From Darwinimomas sp045600945 (GTDB lineage Bacteria; Bacillota; Clostridia; Lachnospirales; Lachnospiraceae): a stretch of 64,000 nucleotides of DNA. A model generated the notes under the pieces. That model did no database searches, was not told the origin of the DNA, and saw only the letters and a program-made list of their open reading frames with translations. This document shows, in pieces, positions 1 through 8,366 of this stretch; the first letter of the stretch is position 1; every line of letters begins with the position of its first letter. The translations under genes and the position numbers were made by a program. The stretch lies in NCBI GenBank assembly GCA_045600945.1, contig JAZRYX010000044.1, forward strand, positions 4,754-68,753, in the 5' to 3' direction.

Positions 1-1112
1 ATGTTAGCACAATCAAATACCTTGATGCTTCCGTCAAGGAGTCCTGCCTTAACTTCTTCCATCTTCTCAACTGTACCTTCGGCTGCTACGTTTTCATTGA
101 CATCTGTAAGAACTACAGAACCTGTTTCGATTGAACCGCACCAGTCAGCAGGGATATCCTGTCCGTTAAGTACGCAGTCGATCAGATACTCGAAGTATGG
201 TGTCCAGTCGATTCTTGAAGAAACGATGAATGTATTCGGGCAGGCATCAATTGTTGATCCGTTGTATGAAACATCTGGAACTCCTGCTTCCTCACATGCT
301 GTAGGAGCACCCATTGAATCTGCATGCTGTGAAAGAAGAACTGCACCGTTGTTGATAAGTGTCTGAGCAGCTTCTTTCTCAAGTGCCTCATCATACCATG
401 AACCTGTAAACTGAACTTCCATTGTAGCTTCCGGAACGATTGAACGAACTCCGAGGAACCATGATGTATAACCTGAAATAACTTCTGCATATGTGAAAGC
501 ACCTACATAACCAACCTTTGGCTGTGCACCTGCATCAACAAGCTCTTTAAGCTTCAGACCTGCAGCAACACCTGCAAGGTAACGTCCCTGGTAGATATCA
601 GCGAATGCATTGTGGAAGTTCGGAAGATTCTCTGTATGAGCCATAGTACCTGTAGCATGAGCAAACTGAACCTCAGGGAATTCCTGAGCTGCCTGAAGTA
701 TGAATGACTCATGTCCGAAAGAATCAGCGAATACGATATCAGCGCCACGATCTACAAGGTCTGCTGCTGCTTCGTAGCATTCATTAGTCTCCGGGATACC
801 AACCTTCTCAAGATAGTTAACTCCTTTGTTTTCGCAAGCTGCTTTTGCTGCTTCCATGAAGTTACGATCATATGTTGAGTTCTCGTCATGCAGGAAGATG
901 AAACCAAATGTAAGATCAGAAGGATCCATTGCATCATCAGACTTTACGACTTCTGTGTCCTTGGCAGGAGCTGCCGGAGCTGCCTCTGCTGCAGGAGCTG
1001 CTGCCTCTGCTGCAGGAGCTGCGTCAGCTGCAGGAGCTGCACTTGATCCACCGCATGCTGCAAGTGAGAGTACCATTACTGTTGCAAGTAAAATTGACAA
1101 AACTTTCTTCAT
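1..1112 (-). CDS. BMP-family nucleoside-binding lipoprotein, 3' end cut by window
   Basis: Substrate-binding lipoprotein of an ABC importer of the BMP/PnrA (Med) family, which in studied members binds purine nucleosides. The ATG lies at 1112-1110 with a purine-rich site upstream. The protein starts with a signal peptide and lipobox (LSLAACGGSS), then an Ala/Pro/Glu-rich linker (about residues 20-50) before the periplasmic-binding fold, which contains the family-like stretches GFIFLHDENSTYDRNF and GYVGAFTYAEVISGY. The reading frame is open to base 1, so the C-terminus and probably the permease and ATPase genes lie outside the window. A guanine-type riboswitch and terminator precede it, and xpt is the next gene upstream, which together argue for purine nucleoside uptake. 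Substrate specificity is inferred from context. Confidence 0.93.
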   Translation of the reverse strand, partial: MKKVLSILLATVMVLSLAACGGSSAAPAADAAPAAEAAAPAAEAAPAAPAKDTEVVKSDDAMDPSDLTFGFIFLHDENSTYDRNFMEAAKAACENKGVNYLEKVGIPETNECYEAAADLVDRGADIVFADSFGHESFILQAAQEFPEVQFAHATGTMAHTENLPNFHNAFADIYQGRYLAGVAAGLKLKELVDAGAQPKVGYVGAFTYAEVISGYTSWFLGVRSIVPEATMEVQFTGSWYDEALEKEAAQTLINNGAVLLSQHADSMGAPTACEEAGVPDVSYNGSTIDACPNTFIVSSRIDWTPYFEYLIDCVLNGQDIPADWCGSIETGSVVLTDVNENVAAEGTVEKMEEVKAGLLDGSIKVFDCAN

Positions 1113-1151
1113 TTCCAATTCCCCCTTCATATTTGAACAATGAAATGAAAG

Positions 1152-1182
1152 AAAAAAAGCAGTACGCACTCTATGCGTCTGC
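1152..1182 (-). terminator. Intrinsic terminator in the leader of the BMP gene
   Basis: On the minus strand a stem GCAG-ACGCA / TGCGT-(A)-CTGC with loop TAGA is followed by seven T residues, about 40 bases before the ATG of the BMP gene. It lies downstream of the purine riboswitch, so it is the likely expression platform: ligand-bound aptamer would favour termination. Another hairpin (arms TGTATGT/ACATACA, 1218-1245) lies between aptamer and terminator. Confidence 0.75.
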
Positions 1183-1256
1183 CCGCCAACATCACTATTG
1201 AGTAAATCACAAGCTGTTGTATGTCTTTCAAAAGAACTACATACATCTTGCGCTTA

Positions 1257-1332
1257 CTGACCAATAGTCGGGAATTCTTCGGCTTCCCGGTAGAAACATG
1301 CGCGCCATCATTTACGCACCTATATTGGCAAA
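1257..1332 (-). promoter_or_regulatory. Purine (guanine-type) riboswitch aptamer
   Basis: Read on the minus strand from 1332 down, the sequence has the three-way junction signature of the purine aptamer: P1 arms CCAATA/TATTGG, J1/2 beginning TATA, J2/3 GTTTCTACC, P3 CGGGAA/TTCCCG closed by a CCGAAGA loop, and J3/1 CCGACTATTGG. The C in GACTAT is the position that pairs with ligand in guanine aptamers (adenine aptamers have T). P2 is TGCGT/GCGCA with a loop slightly longer than in the B. subtilis xpt aptamer, and J1/2 reads TATAGG instead of TATAAT, so a variant specificity is possible. It controls the BMP transporter gene, not xpt, which is upstream. Confidence 0.88.
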
Positions 1333-1360
1333 GCTCTTTCGTATACTATCGTATAATAAA

Positions 1361-1396
1361 ATTTGACAAAAGTCTATTGTGACTTTTGTCAATTTT
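1361..1396. terminator. Long AT-rich inverted repeat after xpt, probable terminator
   Basis: Perfect 12-base arms TTGACAAAAGTC and GACTTTTGTCAA surround a 6-base loop, with A/T tracts on both outer sides, so a stem-loop followed by T-rich sequence forms on either strand. It sits just past the xpt stop codon. The minus-strand right arm also supplies a TTGTCA -35-like element for transcription into the riboswitch, so an operator role is possible. Confidence 0.6.
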
Positions 1397-1405
1397 AACT
1401 AATTT

Positions 1406-1978
1406 TCAGCAAAATTCTATGTTATTTTGACCATTCATGGCCTTTATCCTTGCCAAAGACTCAACTCTGTAGCCTTTTTCCCTTAGTTCTTTACCGCCCG
1501 GCTGAAATGCCTTTTCAACAGCAATTCCGCATCCTACAACATGGGCTCCTGCCTGATTACATAAATCTATCAATCCTTTCAGTGCTTCACCTCTTGCAAG
1601 GAAATCATCTATAATGAGTATGTTCTCTCCTCTTTTGAGAAATCTTTTCTCAACCTGTACATTATTTACAGTCTCGTGAGTATAACTTTTTACCTTGGTT
1701 GAATACACATCATCACCGATATTGGTGGTTTTTGACTTTTTGGCAAAAAGAAGCGGTACTTCGAACTCATATGCAGCCATAGTCGCCATAGCTATTCCGG
1801 ATGCCTCAATCGTGAGTATCTTATCTATCTTCTCATTTTTGTACAGTTCTTTCCATTCGAGTGCCATTTCCTTCATAAGTATTGGATCAATCTGATGATT
1901 GAGAAAACCACCGACTTTAAGAACATTGTCTTCAAATATCTCTCCGTCTTTTTTAATTCTTTCCTCAAGTGCTTTCAT
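1406..1978 (-). CDS. xpt: Xanthine phosphoribosyltransferase
   Basis: Converts xanthine plus PRPP to XMP in purine salvage; cytoplasmic. The 190-residue length is typical. The type I PRTase loop is visible as ILIIDDFLARGEAL (about residues 127-140), preceded by the family's start MKALEERIKKDGEIF and the AKKSKTTNIGDDVYSTKVKSYT segment. It starts 27 bases downstream of the small membrane protein gene, so it may be co-transcribed with it, and it is followed by a strong inverted repeat. The neighbouring gene downstream is a riboswitch-controlled purine nucleoside-binding protein, making this a purine acquisition locus. Assignment is firm. Confidence 0.97.
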   Translation of the reverse strand: MKALEERIKKDGEIFEDNVLKVGGFLNHQIDPILMKEMALEWKELYKNEKIDKILTIEASGIAMATMAAYEFEVPLLFAKKSKTTNIGDDVYSTKVKSYTHETVNNVQVEKRFLKRGENILIIDDFLARGEALKGLIDLCNQAGAHVVGCGIAVEKAFQPGGKELREKGYRVESLARIKAMNGQNNIEFC

Positions 1979-2005
1979 ATAGTCCTTCTTTCATTCAAAT
2001 AATAA

Positions 2006-2467
2006 TTAAGGCAGGAATATCGGTTTTTTCCCTTGAAGGGTGTTAAAGAAATCTGCAAGCGGCTCAATCACATCACCGAGATCCTTAATGCTCCTATTGA
2101 GATCTTCTATATTGATTGCATCGATTTTCTCCATAGTTTTATTTAGATCTTTTTCAGTGGTGGTTACAAGTCCTCCCACTTCACTCATGAGTCCTTCGAA
2201 ATCCAAAGCTGATATATCCGTTGATATTTCCGCGATATTATCAAGACTTACCTGTGCCTGATTCAGCATACTGTTGATTCTCGGAATAAGGAATACACAA
2301 TAAACCAAAAGGAATACTACTACAACAAGTATGGATATAGTAGAAATCAGGGTCATTATCCATGTCTTCTTAGCATAATCAGCCTGTTCGCGATTGCTTT
2401 TTTCCAGGTCTTCAAGGATATCCCTGAATTCCTGTTCGCTCATCTCCAGCATTTTCTTTTCTTCCAT
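2006..2467 (-). CDS. Single-pass membrane protein with coiled-coil tail
   Basis: I do not recognise a named family. The 153 residues comprise a charged N-terminal region (about 1-35), one strong transmembrane segment (about residues 36-60, Val/Leu-rich), and an extended helical region with heptad-like spacing (NQAQVSLDNIAEIS through NKTMEKIDAI) resembling DUF948/chemoreceptor-like linkers, ending in a short non-helical tail PIFLP. It lies between pheT and xpt on the same strand with gaps of 36 and 27 bases, so it may be transcribed with them. Function unknown. Confidence 0.75.
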   Translation of the reverse strand: MEEKKMLEMSEQEFRDILEDLEKSNREQADYAKKTWIMTLISTISILVVVVFLLVYCVFLIPRINSMLNQAQVSLDNIAEISTDISALDFEGLMSEVGGLVTTTEKDLNKTMEKIDAINIEDLNRSIKDLGDVIEPLADFFNTLQGKKPIFLP

Positions 2468-2503
2468 GATTTTTGCTCCTGTTTAAGCATATTTATCTAC
2501 TTA

Positions 2504-4924
2504 TCAGACTCTGAGTTTTGCTCCTATTGATTCAAGCTTTTTGAAAAGATTATCCATAACCTCATTGATTTCGCTGTCTTCAAGCGTTCTGTCTTTATGT
2601 CTGTATGTCATCGTGTAAGCAACTGACTTAACGTCTGTTCCGAGCTTATCGCTTTCAAACACATCAAACAGGGCATAACTCTCCAGCAGTTTTCCGCCTG
2701 TCTTCTCTATGCATTCTTCGATTGCGCCTACCGGAAGACTCTTGGCAACTACAACTGATACATCTCTCGTCACTGCGGGATAATTTGCGATTCCTGTGTA
2801 CTTGATATCGAAGTTTGCATATTCCATAACTGCCGGCATATCTATGACTGCAACATATGCTCTGTCATCGATTCCGTAATTATCAAGAACCTGCGGATGA
2901 AGCTCACCGAGATATCCGAGCGTCTTTCCGTCATAAATGATATCGGCTTTACGTCCCGGATGGAGATACGGTCTTATCGCATCAGCATCGTAGTGAATCT
3001 TATCTTTAAGTCCGAGTTTCTCAAACAACTCTTCGACAACACCCTTCATAACATAGAAGTCACCTTCGCCGTAGAATCCAAGTGTCAGCTGCAATCTCTC
3101 ATCCGGAAGCTCCGTAAGCGGAAGTTCCTTCGGAATGTAAATGTTGCCGAGTTCGAATAGTCTTACATTTGCATTTTTTCTCTTATAGTTTGTTGCAAGT
3201 GAAGATATTACTCCGTGAAGAGGCTGAGTCTTCATGATTGAGAAATCTTCACCCAGCGGATTCATGATCCTGATTGCCTTACGCGATGGATCATCTTCGG
3301 GAATAAGCAGCATATCAAATATTTTCGGACTCTCAAATGAGAAACTCATACCCTCTGAGAAACCGAGGAACATAGCTGTCTCTCTTGCAACATCCTCCAC
3401 CTCATGAGCAAAGCTGACTCCTCCCATAGTAGCCTCACCCTTCGGAAGGGTTGTCGGTATCTTGTCATATCCGAAAAATCTTGCAACTTCCTCTGCGAGA
3501 TCTGCCTGCCAGTGTATATCCTGACGCCATGTAGGTGCGACTATCTCTCCCGTTTCCTCATCATACTTAAGTTCAACCCTTGAAAGATACTCAATCATCT
3601 GCTCCTTTGTAAGATCTGTTCCGAGCAGGTTGTTTATCTCTTCAGGAATCAGCTTAACTCTCGATTCTTTAACCGGATTCGGATATACATCTATGCATCC
3701 TCCGACTACTTCGCCGCATCCGAGTTCTTCAACAAGCTGACATGCTCTGTCTATAGCTGCCTTTGCTGTCTCCGGATCAAGTCCTTTTTCAAACTTGCCT
3801 GATGCTTCTGTACGAAGTCCCACTCTCTTTGCGGAAAGTCTGATATTGGTTCCGTCAAAACATGCAGCCTCAAATACCATGGTCTTTACATCGTCGGTTA
3901 TCATTGAGTTCTCACCGCCCATGATTCCTGCAATACCGATTTCTTTTTCTCCGTCACAGATCATAAGAATGTCTGAATCCAGCTTTCTTTCCTGACCGTC
4001 AAGTGTGACAAACTTATCTCCGTCTTTTGCTCTGCGTACTATAATCTGATGATTCTTGATAGTATCATAATCGTAAGCATGCATAGGCTGACCGAACTCT
4101 TCCATTACATAGTTCGTGATATCAACAAGATTGTTGATAGGTCTGATTCCGCAGTTTGCAAGACGTCTCTGCATCCACCATGGTGAAGGAGCGATTCTGA
4201 TATTCTTAACGACACGTGCGCAGAATCTCGGGCAAAGCTTTTCATCTTCAACCTTTACCTGTAGATAATCCTCAACCTTTTCACTGTTACCGGTTTCCCT
4301 GATAACAGGCATATTGAACTTCTTATTAAATGTAGCAGCTGCCTCACGTGCAATTCCGATTACTGAATAACAGTCCACTCTGTTTGATGTAACCTCATAC
4401 TCAAATACAGTATCTCTAAGTCCGAGGGCTTCGATTGCATCACTTCCGACAACAGCATCATCGGACATTCTGTATAAACCGCTTTCGGGAGCATCGGGAT
4501 AAAAGTTCTTATCACTTCCGAGTTCCTCGATTGCGCACATCATTCCGAAAGATTCTACTCCGCGGAGTTTACCCTTGGTGATCTTGATGCCATCCTCCGG
4601 AAGCGGACCTCCGTCATGTCCGCCTGCCACTTTTCCTCCATGAAGAACAGTAGGATACTTTCCTCCCACTTCAACATTAGGTGCACCGGTAACGATCTGA
4701 ATAATTTCCGTTCCTATATCAACCTGGCAGACTACAAGTTTATCCGCATCGGGATGCTTGTCTATCTTTTTAACCTGTCCTACTACTATCTTATCCAGAT
4801 TTTTATCAAGCTTATCGAAACCTTCTACCTTGGTTCCGCTTAGTGTCATTGCATCTCTGTATTCCTGATCCGTGCAAGAAAGGTCGGGAACATATGTCTT
4901 AATCCAACTGATAGGTGTATTCAT
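2504..4924 (-). CDS. pheT: Phenylalanyl-tRNA synthetase beta subunit
   Basis: Beta subunit of the alpha2-beta2 enzyme that charges tRNA-Phe. The 806 residues show the N-terminal start MNTPISWIKTYVPDL, the tRNA-binding OB domain (about 40-155; VVGQVKKIDKHPDADKLVVC), the B3/B4 editing region (about 210-390; GIRPINNLVDITNYVM), the B5 domain, and the C-terminal anticodon-binding FDX-ACB domain (KYTGIANYPAVTRDVSVVV to the end). Length is normal for the family. It follows pheS with a 21-base gap, the standard pheST arrangement. I see no T-box leader in the window upstream of pheS. Confidence 0.98.
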   Translation of the reverse strand: MNTPISWIKTYVPDLSCTDQEYRDAMTLSGTKVEGFDKLDKNLDKIVVGQVKKIDKHPDADKLVVCQVDIGTEIIQIVTGAPNVEVGGKYPTVLHGGKVAGGHDGGPLPEDGIKITKGKLRGVESFGMMCAIEELGSDKNFYPDAPESGLYRMSDDAVVGSDAIEALGLRDTVFEYEVTSNRVDCYSVIGIAREAAATFNKKFNMPVIRETGNSEKVEDYLQVKVEDEKLCPRFCARVVKNIRIAPSPWWMQRRLANCGIRPINNLVDITNYVMEEFGQPMHAYDYDTIKNHQIIVRRAKDGDKFVTLDGQERKLDSDILMICDGEKEIGIAGIMGGENSMITDDVKTMVFEAACFDGTNIRLSAKRVGLRTEASGKFEKGLDPETAKAAIDRACQLVEELGCGEVVGGCIDVYPNPVKESRVKLIPEEINNLLGTDLTKEQMIEYLSRVELKYDEETGEIVAPTWRQDIHWQADLAEEVARFFGYDKIPTTLPKGEATMGGVSFAHEVEDVARETAMFLGFSEGMSFSFESPKIFDMLLIPEDDPSRKAIRIMNPLGEDFSIMKTQPLHGVISSLATNYKRKNANVRLFELGNIYIPKELPLTELPDERLQLTLGFYGEGDFYVMKGVVEELFEKLGLKDKIHYDADAIRPYLHPGRKADIIYDGKTLGYLGELHPQVLDNYGIDDRAYVAVIDMPAVMEYANFDIKYTGIANYPAVTRDVSVVVAKSLPVGAIEECIEKTGGKLLESYALFDVFESDKLGTDVKSVAYTMTYRHKDRTLEDSEINEVMDNLFKKLESIGAKLRV

Positions 4925-4945
4925 TTCCTTCTCTCCTTTCCTTTA

Positions 4946-5968
4946 TCAGAATTGTTTTAAGAATCTTATGTCGTTTTCATAAAGAAGACGCATATCATCG
5001 ATTTCATACTTAAGCAGTGCGATACGCTCAAGACCTACGCCAAATGCAAATCCGGTATATTTGTCTTTGTCGATTCCGCACATATCAAGAACATTCGGAT
5101 GTACCATACCGCATCCAAGGATCTCAATCCATCCTTCACCTTTACAGAAACGACATCCCTTTCCGCCACACTTGAAGCATGTAACGTCCATTTCTGCCGA
5201 AGGCTCCGTAAACGGGAAATGATGAGGTCTGAACTTAACCTTTGTGTCTTCCCCGAAAAGCTTCTTTGCAAATTCTGCAAGTGTTCCCTTTAAATCGGCG
5301 AATGTGATGTGCTCATCTATTACAAGTCCCTCAACCTGATGGAAACTCGGTGAATGTGTCGCATCAACTTCATCGCTTCTGAAAACGCGTCCCGGTGATA
5401 TCATCCTGATCGGGAGTTTTCCTTTTTCCATGACACGTGCCTGAACCGGTGATGTCTGAGTTCTGAGCACTATGTCCTTAGTGATATAGAATGTATCCTG
5501 CTCGTCTTTTGCCGGATGATTTGCCGGAATATTCAGCTTAGTAAAATTATATTCGTCATACTCGATTTCCGGTCCGGATATAACCTCGTATCCCATACCT
5601 GTAAAGATTTTCTCAACCTCTTTAAGTGCTACGATATTCGGGTGTTCATGTCCGAGAACATTTCTCTTTGAAGGTAAGGTTACATCGATAGTCTCTGCCT
5701 TCATTTTGAGTTCTCTTGCCTGATTTCCGAGAACATCCTTGGCTTCATTGAGTTTTCCTTCAATAATCGCTCTTACATCGTTAACCAGCTGACCGACTTT
5801 AGGTCTGTCCTCCGGTGCGACATCCTTAAGTGATTTAAGTACTGCTGTGAGCTCGCCTTTCTTTCCGAGGTACTTTACTCTGACTTCATTAAGTCCATCC
5901 AGATCCCCCACTGCATGTATGGCATCAAGTGCTTCGTTTTTAATTTTTTCAAGTTGTTCGTTTAACAT
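4946..5968 (-). CDS. pheS: Phenylalanyl-tRNA synthetase alpha subunit
   Basis: Catalytic subunit of PheRS. The 340 residues include the N-terminal coiled coil (about 1-85), class II motif 2 region (FRSDEVDATHSPSFHQVEGL), the motif-3 region GFAFGVGLERIALL, and the Firmicute-type Cys-rich insertion CFKCGGKGCRFCKGEGW near residue 265. The phenylalanine-pocket stretch FRPHHFPFTEPSAEMDV is present. It starts 19 bases after the end of the preceding small membrane protein gene, suggesting co-transcription of that gene with pheST. Confidence 0.98.
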   Translation of the reverse strand: MLNEQLEKIKNEALDAIHAVGDLDGLNEVRVKYLGKKGELTAVLKSLKDVAPEDRPKVGQLVNDVRAIIEGKLNEAKDVLGNQARELKMKAETIDVTLPSKRNVLGHEHPNIVALKEVEKIFTGMGYEVISGPEIEYDEYNFTKLNIPANHPAKDEQDTFYITKDIVLRTQTSPVQARVMEKGKLPIRMISPGRVFRSDEVDATHSPSFHQVEGLVIDEHITFADLKGTLAEFAKKLFGEDTKVKFRPHHFPFTEPSAEMDVTCFKCGGKGCRFCKGEGWIEILGCGMVHPNVLDMCGIDKDKYTGFAFGVGLERIALLKYEIDDMRLLYENDIRFLKQF

Positions 5969-5987
5969 ATATATCTCCTCTGCGTGC

Positions 5988-6422
5988 TTATCTTGATGTT
6001 AATATTATCGTTATTACCCATGTTATGATTTGAAAGGCACCAAGCGCGATTCCGACAAAACTCAGTACGTGATTTCTGTCTTTCTGAATGACACCGCCTA
6101 TTCCGAATATCATTGCAGCTATGGCCCACATTATTCCGCATAATCCCCAAATCGTTACCGTAATATCCGGATTACCCTCTGCCTTACACAAAAGGATAAT
6201 AAAAACAGTAAAGAAAGCGGAAGCTATTATTCCTGCCACTAAAGCCCAGGGGCCGTTGTCAGCCTCTGCCTTTCGGACATAATTGACCACTATCCTTCTG
6301 CCCGGATCCTGCGGCGACTCAAACTCTCTGGTGATATCCTTTTCTTTATACATGAACTTTTCACTGTCAAGTATGGTCTCCTGAGGTTTTACTCTTTTTC
6401 TTTTCAAATAATCATGCTTCAT
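5988..6422 (-). CDS. Small four-helix membrane protein (DUF6142-like), function unknown
   Basis: The 144 residues consist of a polar Lys/Arg-rich N-terminal region (about 1-55) and three to four hydrophobic helices (about 58-78, 85-107 and 115-141). It resembles small Lachnospiraceae membrane proteins with no known function; the DUF6142 name is from memory and uncertain. It is the first gene upstream of pheST in the same direction. The ATG at 6422 is preceded by TTAGGG, a weak ribosome-binding site. It is divergent from the GNAT gene, with about 115 bases of shared upstream DNA. Confidence 0.7.
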   Translation of the reverse strand: MKHDYLKRKRVKPQETILDSEKFMYKEKDITREFESPQDPGRRIVVNYVRKAEADNGPWALVAGIIASAFFTVFIILLCKAEGNPDITVTIWGLCGIMWAIAAMIFGIGGVIQKDRNHVLSFVGIALGAFQIITWVITIILTSR

Positions 6423-6538
6423 ATTTAAAACCCTAATACGCCATATTAAATAGTTATTTTATCACACAGAAGTATTTTATGCTATACTTGTACATTAGGA
6501 AATTGCTCCGCATATCTGTTATTCAAGAGGTTCATATC

Positions 6539-6904
6539 ATGAAAACTACTGAGTACCTTATGATTCTCCCGCTTGAAAAAAGGGAGGTAAAAACTGCATA
6601 CAGCTTTGATGAAGGAGTCCCCGGACACGGAACTTTTATTGTGTTTTACAAAGGAATGCCTATTGGAGGGTTTAAGCTTCTTAAATACTCAAACGGAGAT
6701 GTCTATTTCCACGACTATGAAATCGTCGAGGACCTCCGCGGACAAGGTGTGGGAACTGATGTCTTCGGAAGCATTCTGGGATTTCTATATGAACTTGGAT
6801 ATAAAAATATAAGACTGCAGGTATCGTCCTCCAACCCTGCAGCCTTAGCTGTATATAAAAAATATGATTTTAAAATTCTTGAATCCGTTGAACTGGATGA
6901 TTGA
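6539..6904 (+). CDS. GNAT-family N-acetyltransferase
   Basis: Predicted acyl-CoA-dependent acetyltransferase, substrate unknown. The chosen ATG at 6539 has an AGAGG ribosome-binding site eight bases upstream; an in-frame ATG at 6479 has none and overlaps the promoter. The 121 residues show the GNAT core: strand-rich half, the acetyl-CoA loop DLRGQGVGTDVFG (motif A, R/Q-x-x-G-x-G), then the beta-bulge segment LGYKNIRLQVSSSNPAALAVYKKYDF, which ends in the common NPAALxVYxKxGF-type motif. A likely extended -10 (TGCTATACT, about 6483-6491) precedes it. Its stop codon abuts the stop of the convergent mrp gene. Confidence 0.85.
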   Translation: MKTTEYLMILPLEKREVKTAYSFDEGVPGHGTFIVFYKGMPIGGFKLLKYSNGDVYFHDYEIVEDLRGQGVGTDVFGSILGFLYELGYKNIRLQVSSSNPAALAVYKKYDFKILESVELDD

Positions 6905-7759
6905 TCAGAACAAGTTTTCCGTATTGATATCAGGAAGTTTTGAATATTCGATAAGACCCTCATCCATTGCCTTCGCATTAAGCGGATCAAGCGGAATCTT
7001 TGCCAATACGGGGATTCCGTATTTTTTTGCAACAGAGTCGATATGACTTTTTCCGAATATTTCATGAACCTTACCGCAGTCAGGACATCTAAATCCGCTC
7101 ATATTTTCAACAAGGCCTAAGATAGGAATGTTCATCATGGTTGCCATATTAACGGCTTTCTCGACAATCATGCCTACCAGATCCTGCGGGCTTGTTACGA
7201 CTATGATTCCGTCAACCGGAAGCGACTGGAATACCGTAAGCGGTACATCTCCGGTTCCCGGAGGCATATCAACAAACATATAATCAGCATTCCATAAGGC
7301 ATCTGTCCAGAACTGTGTGACAACTCCCGCTATCATCGGACCTCTCCATACAACAGGGTCAGTCTCGTCCTGAAGCAGGAGGTTGGTACTCATAACCTGA
7401 ATGCTTGTTGCGGTAACCGGAGGAATCATAAGTTCATCTTCGCTCACTGCAGGTTTTGCACTGATTCCGAAAGCCTTCGGAATCGATGGTCCCGTAATAT
7501 CCGCATCAAGTACTGCTACCGCATGGCCCTCCTGACGGCATCTGCATGCCAGAGCACAAGTGACAAATGATTTGCCTACTCCACCCTTACCACTAACGAT
7601 TGCATATACCTTTCCCACTCTGCTCTTCGGATTTAAATGTGCAGCAAAATCCACCGGTTCCTGATTTTCTCCCTTTGAAGGACAATTAGCTCCACATGTA
7701 CTGCAGTCATGCGTACACTCTCCGGTATCTTCGTAATTCATATTCTCTTCATTAGCCAT
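6905..7759 (-). CDS. Mrp/NBP35-type P-loop ATPase, Fe-S cluster carrier
   Basis: Soluble ATPase of the Mrp/ApbC/NBP35 family, which holds and delivers iron-sulfur clusters. I place the start at 7759 (MANEENMNYED) because AAGGAG lies just upstream; the longer frame to 7873 runs inside queH and has no comparable site. The N-terminus carries the four-Cys cluster CTHDCSTCGANC, then the deviant Walker A GKGGVGKS, MPPGTGD Walker B-like region, and the C-terminal CPDC cluster-binding pair in FRCPDCGKVHEIFG. It overlaps the queH end by eight bases, so both are in the rpoD-queH-mrp transcription unit. Confidence 0.93.
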   Translation of the reverse strand: MANEENMNYEDTGECTHDCSTCGANCPSKGENQEPVDFAAHLNPKSRVGKVYAIVSGKGGVGKSFVTCALACRCRQEGHAVAVLDADITGPSIPKAFGISAKPAVSEDELMIPPVTATSIQVMSTNLLLQDETDPVVWRGPMIAGVVTQFWTDALWNADYMFVDMPPGTGDVPLTVFQSLPVDGIIVVTSPQDLVGMIVEKAVNMATMMNIPILGLVENMSGFRCPDCGKVHEIFGKSHIDSVAKKYGIPVLAKIPLDPLNAKAMDEGLIEYSKLPDINTENLF

Positions 7760-8366
7760 TGCTGTTCTCCTTATTTCGAGAGTAGCTGCACCCGCAGTAA
7801 TTCTGACGGTACAGACCATACTCTTCTGATAATTGTATTGAACGCTGATATCCTCCCTTTTTCTTAAAATCACCGGGGAAATATCTTGTTCCGTATTTCT
7901 CAGCTGCCCTTTCTCCTATATCGCACAGTCTCTGTGCATCTTTCAACGGGCTTATACTGAGAGTGGTAGTGAAATAATCGAAGTTGTTATCCGCAGCATA
8001 TTTTGCTGCTTCGTCCAATCTCATCGCAAAGCATATGCCACAGCGGTCTCCTCTTTCGGGGTCGTTTTCATGACCTTTTACCAGCATATGGAAACCTTTC
8101 GGGTCATACCTTCCCTCTTTGAATTTTACCTGAGGACACATTTGCGAAATGAGTCTTTTTTCTTCTTCCCTACGCTTTACATATTCACACACATCATCGA
8201 TATTTGAATTCGTGAAAAACACCGTGATGTCGAAATAGTCTTTCAGATACTCGAGACAATAACTTGAGCACGGTGCACAGCACACATGCAGAAGCATCTT
8301 CGGTTTTCCTGATATACTTCTGATTATGTCATCGGATTCTTTTTGTAGATTACGTTTGTTCATCAT
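7752..8366 (-). CDS. queH: Epoxyqueuosine reductase QueH
   Basis: Last step of queuosine biosynthesis in bacteria lacking QueG: reduces epoxyqueuosine in tRNA to queuosine. The 204 residues show the DUF208/QueH signature: paired cysteines in LLHVCCAPCSSYCLEYL, FFTNSNID, the CGICFAMRLDEAA motif with a further metal/cluster Cys, and the C-terminal YCGCSYSR. These cysteines are proposed to bind an Fe-S cluster plus iron. The start ATG overlaps the end of rpoD, implying translational coupling. Adjacent mrp encodes a possible Fe-S carrier, which is consistent but not proof of partnership. Confidence 0.95.
   Translation of the reverse strand: MMNKRNLQKESDDIIRSISGKPKMLLHVCCAPCSSYCLEYLKDYFDITVFFTNSNIDDVCEYVKRREEEKRLISQMCPQVKFKEGRYDPKGFHMLVKGHENDPERGDRCGICFAMRLDEAAKYAADNNFDYFTTTLSISPLKDAQRLCDIGERAAEKYGTRYFPGDFKKKGGYQRSIQLSEEYGLYRQNYCGCSYSRNKENSNG

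Noticed and set aside
1..366. Plus-strand open frame opposite the BMP gene
   Set aside because: Antisense shadow of a clear lipoprotein gene.
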